Origin: Leptospira ellisii
GTDB lineage: Bacteria; Spirochaetota; Leptospiria; Leptospirales; Leptospiraceae
Length of the DNA stretch: 13,112 nt
NCBI RefSeq assembly: GCF_002811955.1
Contig: NZ_NPEF01000106.1
Span: forward strand, 1 to 13,112
Direction of reading: 5' to 3'
Position numbers and translations under genes: made by a program. Every line of letters starts with the position of its first letter. Positions within the stretch are counted from its first letter, which is position 1. The notes below the pieces were generated by a model, which saw nothing but the letters and a program-made list of their open reading frames with translations, searched no databases and was not told the origin of the DNA. Below are positions 8,144 to 13,112 of the stretch, in pieces.

Positions 8144-9628
8144 ATGAAATTTCTGTCCAATCTGTTCAAGAAAAAAATAGAATCAGTTGAGGATATTCTC
8201 TCCCACCCCGACGGCAAGCGTTATTACCGGGATTCCCACCTGATCCGCAAAAACATGATAGATGAGGACGCGGTCAAGATCATCCACAGGCTGAATAAGT
8301 TCGGCTTTAAGGCGTATATCGTAGGAGGAGGGGTGAGAGACCTTCTTCTCGGAAGAAAACCGAAAGACTTCGACGTTGTCACTAACGCGACTCCCAATCA
8401 GATCAAAAAAATCTTCAACAACTGCCGTATCATCGGAAGAAGATTCAAAATCGTGCATATACTTTTCCGAGGAAAAGTGATCGAAGTCAGTACGTTCCGT
8501 TCCCTTCCCGATTATCGATTGGGAAAGGCCGTGGAAGATCAGGATTACCTCATCAAACGAGACAACAAGTTCGGCACTCCGCAGGAAGACGCCGCACGCA
8601 GAGACTTTACCATAAATTCCTTATATTATGACGTTCGAAACGACTCCATCATAGACTACGTGGGCGGCTTCGACGACATTCAGAATAAGGTTTTGCGAGT
8701 CATCGGCGATCCGGACATCTCCTTCCGGGAGGATCCGGTGCGTATGCTCCGCGCCGTAAAGTTCGCGGAAATCCTCGGTCTTGAGATCGAAAAAACCACG
8801 GCCAAAGCGATCCGCAAACACAAGATCGAATTGGAAAAGGCTTCCAGTTCCCGCATGCTCGAGGAATACAATAAGATCTTCCGCACTTGGAAAACCTCCC
8901 TTATCTTTCAGGGAATGGCGGAACACGGTCTCTTAGAGGTTCTTTTCCGCGAAGCGTTCGAAAAGGAACGCAAAAAGAATTCCAATTTCGGCGATAAGTT
9001 TTTGGAAACCAATATCGGCAAACGTTTGGCGATCGCGGACAAACTTCTGACCGAACGCGAAGAGATGACTCCTCATATCTTCTACTCTTTGATCTTTTCC
9101 GATCTGGTCACGGACGCGCTTTCCAAAGAGAATATGAATCTGGTTTCGGCCATCAAAAACAATCTGGAGCCGATCTTCAAACGTTTGGAAACTCCGAAAA
9201 AGGACAAGGATCGTCTGATCAAAATTTTCGCGAGCCAGCAAAGATTTTTGAGCACGGAAGACGAGAAATCATCACAGAATAATTTCTTTCGTATGAAGGA
9301 TTATTTCTACGACGCTTTTATGGTGTTTAAGATCGGTGCGATCGCGGAGAACGACGAACAGGCGATTCAGAGCGCGTTCTTTTGGGAGATTTCCGTCCGC
9401 AAACGTCCTATCCCCGTCAAAAAATTCAACGGGGGCGGAGGCGGCGGAGGCGGAGGACGCAATCGAAGTCGCGGAAAAAATTTCCGTAAAAACCGGGAAG
9501 AGGGCGGCCAAAACCAAAAGGGCGGCGAAGAGCGAAACCGAAGAGGGGACGGTTCCCAGTCCGAATCGCAGCGTTCCGGCGGAAACGATTCCGATTCCGG
9601 AAAAGCGAATCACTCAGACTTCGAGTGA
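8144..9628 (+). CDS. pcnB: Poly(A) polymerase, PcnB-type nucleotidyltransferase, with Gly/Arg-rich tail
   Basis: PcnB adds 3' poly(A) tails to RNA, marking it for decay. The class II nucleotidyltransferase head is clear: [10 protein letters not shown] (61-70), catalytic DFD (75-77), [13 protein letters not shown] (148-160) and [12 protein letters not shown] (196-207). [11 protein letters not shown] (96-106) fits the signature that separates bacterial poly(A) polymerases from CCA-adding enzymes, though some PcnB-like proteins do add CCA. The rest of the catalytic core is helical and ends near 428. Residues 430-494 are a low-complexity tail: nine Gly in a row (430-438), then Arg, Asn, Gln, Ser and Glu, which looks disordered and may bind RNA. 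No ribosome site precedes the ATG, so a leaderless or very short-leader message is possible. The last 15 bases overlap the 3' end of recJ on the other strand. Confidence 0.92.
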   Translation: MKFLSNLFKKKIESVEDILSHPDGKRYYRDSHLIRKNMIDEDAVKIIHRLNKFGFKAYIVGGGVRDLLLGRKPKDFDVVTNATPNQIKKIFNNCRIIGRRFKIVHILFRGKVIEVSTFRSLPDYRLGKAVEDQDYLIKRDNKFGTPQEDAARRDFTINSLYYDVRNDSIIDYVGGFDDIQNKVLRVIGDPDISFREDPVRMLRAVKFAEILGLEIEKTTAKAIRKHKIELEKASSSRMLEEYNKIFRTWKTSLIFQGMAEHGLLEVLFREAFEKERKKNSNFGDKFLETNIGKRLAIADKLLTEREEMTPHIFYSLIFSDLVTDALSKENMNLVSAIKNNLEPIFKRLETPKKDKDRLIKIFASQQRFLSTEDEKSSQNNFFRMKDYFYDAFMVFKIGAIAENDEQAIQSAFFWEISVRKRPIPVKKFNGGGGGGGGGRNRSRGKNFRKNREEGGQNQKGGEERNRRGDGSQSESQRSGGNDSDSGKANHSDFE

Positions 9629-11560
9629 AACGTTTTCCGAAGGTCGGAAATGACTGACCACGAATTGAAGGGAGGTTTTGGATCGGAAGGTGGATTCTTC
9701 CAAAGAACCCCAAAGATCCAAACTTCCGACCGAGCTTAACGTTTCCATAAAATCCTTTCCCCGATTCCAGATCAGACATTGGATCGATTCGGGGGCTCCC
9801 AAAATTCTGAAACGAACGTGTTTTCCGTCCGTCATCGGTTTGGTATGATAGATCTTCGCGTTTTTGATCGAAATCAGCGGAACGGGATTCTCGTGCCCGA
9901 ACGGTTCGAAGACGGAAAGTTCCTGGAAGAGTTTCACGTTTAATTCGGTCGGGTCCAAGGAGATCAGACTTTCGGTACGATCCTCGGCCGATCGTTTTTG
10001 TTCCTCTTGGAGCCACGTCTCCGCGGAGTCGAACACGATCTTTGCGAGTTCGGGAATCCGTTCCACCTCTAAGGAAAATCCCCCCGCTTCCTTGTGTCCT
10101 CCGAATTGGAAAAAGACGGATTCCGCTTTTTTGAGAAGATTGAGGACGTTTTCCTTTCCGTAGGAACGAATGCTTCCTTTGGCGTGGCCGTGATCGGGTG
10201 TGATGAAGAGGACGGGCTTTTTGTATTCTTCCACGAGTCTCGTCGCCACGATTCCGGAAACTCCCGGTTCGAAATCGGGTTCGTAACAGAAAAGGACCGG
10301 TTTTTGTGTACGTTCCGATTTGCGTTTTAAAAAACCGTCCACCTTGAAGAGGTTTCGTTTGGTTCTTTCCCTTCTTTCCTCGTTGAGTTTTTGGAGTTCC
10401 CTGGCTCCGACTTTGGCCCGTTCGGGATTCTCCTCCAAAAGCAGGTCGAGCGCGACGTGCGTGCGATTCATTCTTCCCGCGGAATTGATCATAGGTCCGA
10501 GACTCCACCCCAGATCTTTGGAGGTTACCTTTTTTTCGTCCATTTCCACGAGTTGAAGAAGTTGATACAGACCTTCCCGGTGATCGCTCTCCTTTTTGCG
10601 GAGACGGGAAAGGGTCTTACATCCTTCCTTTACGATGATCCGATTTTCCCCGTATAAGGGCATCATGTCGGAGACGGTTCCTAGGGAGGCCAGATCGAAA
10701 CTCTGCAGATATTGTTCGAGAAGAGCGGGGTATTTTAGAAATTCATAATAAAACCATTCTCGTTCCGGATACGACGATTGAAAGGTATGGGATTGTTCCG
10801 AGATCGGAAACGGGAACTTCCCCCCGAGATCCTGCCTGTCCCCTTGGAAGAGGAGTTTTCCCCTATGGATGAGATATCCCGAGAAAAGCGAATTCCCGTC
10901 GGGAATCCAAACCGCCCGGTCGAATTCCTCCAGACTTGAATAAAGATAGGCTTGGATGAATTTAAGCGCAAGTACGGAAGTGCAGATCTTTTCGTTGGGG
11001 TAGGCGGAGTCTTTTCGTTTCGGAGATACGAGATAACAATCGGGAATTCGTTCGGGAATTTCGTGATGATCCAATACGATGACCTTGATTCCGAGAGAGG
11101 CGAGTTCGTCGATCTGCACGTGATTGGTGGTTCCGAAATCGAGAGTGATCAGAAGATCCGGTTTGTGTTTTTTGACGAATTCCATCGCCGCAGGACAAAG
11201 TCCGTAATCCTCTTCGTTCGAAGTTTTGAGGATCAATTCCCCTTTGTGGATTTTTTTAAGAAATCCTCCGAGTAATCCGGTGGAGGAAACTCCGTCGCAA
11301 TCCCTGTCTCCGAACAGTAGAATTTTCTTTCCGTCGCGGACGAATTCCTTCAGCAATTCCAGGGCCGGTTCCATATCGGGAAGAAGAAACGGAGAAGGAA
11401 GTTCCCGAAGTCCGTGATACAAAAGGTGTTCCGGATGGGATTTGTCCTTGAGGTGTGCGAGGTAGAATCTATTTTGAAGAGGGCTGAGATGTCGATCCGA
11501 CCCGGCGGAAGAAAGTTCCTTCAGACCCGGGCCGTGTGCGTAAGGGGAAGAATTCTGCAT
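9614..11560 (-). CDS. recJ: Single-stranded-DNA exonuclease RecJ with an internal insertion
   Basis: RecJ degrades single-stranded DNA 5' to 3' in recombination and repair. DHH-family motifs are intact: DRDCD (85-89), LDFG (140-143), DHH (164-166) and [14 protein letters not shown] (294-307), followed by [10 protein letters not shown] (355-364). The DHHA1 domain contains [10 protein letters not shown] (433-442) and [10 protein letters not shown] (486-495), and a C-terminal OB-like domain covers about 530-645. At 648 residues it is longer than the usual 570-580. Most of the excess lies between DHH and motif IV, where roughly 70-80 extra residues (about 205-285) have no counterpart in the standard pattern. 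The ATG at 11560 lies two bases after the bactofilin stop, with no clear ribosome site of its own, which suggests translational coupling. Its 3' end overlaps pcnB by 15 bases. Confidence 0.93.
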   Translation of the reverse strand: MQNSSPYAHGPGLKELSSAGSDRHLSPLQNRFYLAHLKDKSHPEHLLYHGLRELPSPFLLPDMEPALELLKEFVRDGKKILLFGDRDCDGVSSTGLLGGFLKKIHKGELILKTSNEEDYGLCPAAMEFVKKHKPDLLITLDFGTTNHVQIDELASLGIKVIVLDHHEIPERIPDCYLVSPKRKDSAYPNEKICTSVLALKFIQAYLYSSLEEFDRAVWIPDGNSLFSGYLIHRGKLLFQGDRQDLGGKFPFPISEQSHTFQSSYPEREWFYYEFLKYPALLEQYLQSFDLASLGTVSDMMPLYGENRIIVKEGCKTLSRLRKKESDHREGLYQLLQLVEMDEKKVTSKDLGWSLGPMINSAGRMNRTHVALDLLLEENPERAKVGARELQKLNEERRERTKRNLFKVDGFLKRKSERTQKPVLFCYEPDFEPGVSGIVATRLVEEYKKPVLFITPDHGHAKGSIRSYGKENVLNLLKKAESVFFQFGGHKEAGGFSLEVERIPELAKIVFDSAETWLQEEQKRSAEDRTESLISLDPTELNVKLFQELSVFEPFGHENPVPLISIKNAKIYHTKPMTDGKHVRFRILGAPESIQCLIWNRGKDFMETLSSVGSLDLWGSLEESTFRSKTSLQFVVSHFRPSENVSLEV

Positions 11561-11562
11561 TC

Positions 11563-11883
11563 TTACATGGCGCTGTTGCCGCTGAATTTGGCTCCGGATT
11601 CGATTTCCAAATCCGGGGTGCGGACGTCGCCTAAAACCTTTCCGGTTTTGCGGATGGAAACCTTTTGGTGCGCGGAAATATTTCCTTTGAGATTTCCTTC
11701 GACTTCCAACGTTCCGGTTTGGATATCCGCTTCCACTTCTCCCGTGTCTCCGATGACGAGTCGTCCCGTGGTTTCGATCGTTCCCTTAAAATTCCCTTTG
11801 ATTTTCAAGGAATTGCTGAATTTGAGTTTTCCTCGGAAATGGATATCGTCGCCGATGATAGTATCGATTTGTTCGTCGCTCAT
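11563..11883 (-). CDS. Bactofilin (polymer-forming cytoskeletal protein)
   Basis: Bactofilins polymerise without nucleotide into filaments that act as scaffolds for envelope and cell-shape proteins. From ATG 11883 the product is 106 residues: a short leader MSDEQIDTIIGDD, then a Gly-rich beta-helix pattern with repeating turns (IKGNFKGTIETTGRLVIGDT, GTLEVEGNLKGNIS, KTGKVLGDV) and the end ESGAKFSGNSAM. I chose this start because GGAG (11892-11889) lies five bases upstream. The frame stays open to a GTG at 11994, which would add 37 Ser/Lys-rich residues like the disordered tails of some bactofilins. That GTG has no ribosome site and falls inside a repeated sequence, so I think it less likely, though possible. 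recJ follows after two bases. The upstream neighbour on the same strand is the iron-ADH-fold gene. Confidence 0.9.
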   Translation of the reverse strand: MSDEQIDTIIGDDIHFRGKLKFSNSLKIKGNFKGTIETTGRLVIGDTGEVEADIQTGTLEVEGNLKGNISAHQKVSIRKTGKVLGDVRTPDLEIESGAKFSGNSAM

Positions 11884-11982
11884 TCTGGCTCCAAGTTTTC
11901 CGCGAGAAGAGTCGGTTTCAAATGTTTTTTGGGATTTTGAGTCCGGGGATTTTCCGTGTTTGGCGGATTTTTTCGGGGATGC

Positions 11983-12006
11983 GTGAGTTCCCACGAAGTT
12001 TTACCG
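11983..12006. repeat. Imperfect direct repeat, copy A
   Basis: This copy begins GTGAGTTCCCACGAAGT and ends TTTACCG. It matches copy B (12025-12054) except for short indels and a few base changes. The core is itself partly palindromic (GTG(A/G)GA facing TCCCAC). It contains the alternative GTG start of the bactofilin frame. Confidence 0.55.
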
Positions 12007-12024
12007 TCAAAGCGGATGCTCTGT

Positions 12025-12054
12025 GTGAGAGTTCCCACAAAGTGCGTTTTACGG
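12025..12054. repeat. Imperfect direct repeat, copy B
   Basis: This copy reads GTGAGAGTTCCCACAAAGTG and continues to TTTTACGG. It is the second copy of the element at 11983-12006, about 40 bases away, in the gap between the iron-ADH-fold gene and the bactofilin gene. Short palindromes with a TTCCCACA-like core are, from general memory, frequent between Leptospira genes, but I cannot confirm that here. Confidence 0.55.
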
Positions 12055-12063
12055 AAGAACTCT

Positions 12064-12082
12064 CGGGTGTACCCGATCGGGT
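12064..12082. promoter_or_regulatory. Overlapping palindromes, three alternating arms
   Basis: CGGGT (12064-12068), ACCCG (12071-12075) and CGGGT (12078-12082) alternate, and ACCCGATCGGGT (12071-12082) is a perfect 12-bp palindrome. The loops are too short for good RNA hairpins and no T-run follows, so a DNA-binding site is more plausible than a terminator. Confidence 0.35.
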
Positions 12083-12120
12083 TTCGGAAGGAGGCAGTCC
12101 CCGGGTTTCCCGATTTCCGT

Positions 12121-13112
<992 letters not shown>

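Noticed and set aside
9426..10508. Open frame of 360 codons on the minus strand overlapping recJ in another frame
   Set aside because: The recJ frame carries all the conserved motifs. This one is Arg/Gly/Ser-rich without motifs and extends into the antisense of pcnB.

Overview
The window looks like chromosomal DNA of a Leptospira species with fairly high GC content, probably one of the GC-rich members of the pathogen-related clade. This is inferred from gene content and protein style: a secreted all-helical protein resembling leptospiral flagellar-coiling proteins, a Lgt of the GDGCYG type, a short spirochaete-type bactofilin and a PcnB-type nucleotidyltransferase. There is no rRNA gene, recognisable tRNA gene, CRISPR array, transposase or prophage. 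The region reads as core genome.

Layout, left to right. (1) 1-1192, minus: a large unrecognised soluble protein that runs off the left edge. (2) 1193-1518: a regulatory gap holding a near-perfect sigma-54 promoter, with a 15-bp palindrome next to it, in front of glnA. (3) 1519-2940, plus: glutamine synthetase type I, followed by a long 3' hairpin and a strong intrinsic terminator. (4) 3290-4015, minus: a secreted helical protein, possibly FcpB-like. (5) 4310-5904, plus: a short DsbD thiol-disulfide transporter and a 65-residue membrane protein. (6) 5998-8090, minus: Lgt and a membrane-anchored LytM/M23 peptidase. (7) 8144-9628, plus: a PcnB-type poly(A) polymerase whose 3' end overlaps that of recJ. 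(8) 9614-13112, minus: an iron-alcohol-dehydrogenase-fold protein (cut by the right edge), a bactofilin and RecJ.

Much of the window concerns the cell envelope and periplasm: DsbD reducing power, lipoprotein maturation by Lgt, peptidoglycan cleavage, a bactofilin scaffold and perhaps a periplasmic flagellar sheath protein. Nitrogen assimilation (glnA), RNA tailing (pcnB) and DNA repair (recJ) are interleaved.

The most notable observations are these. The iron-alcohol-dehydrogenase homologue appears to have lost all four metal ligands and so looks like a pseudoenzyme. GlnA has Phe in place of the adenylylated Tyr, while its gene keeps a sigma-54 promoter, which suggests control at transcription rather than by adenylylation. 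A terminator-like hairpin with no upstream gene sits in the dsbD leader. A pair of imperfect repeats overlaps the longest possible start of the bactofilin gene. I see no unmistakable new multi-gene system.
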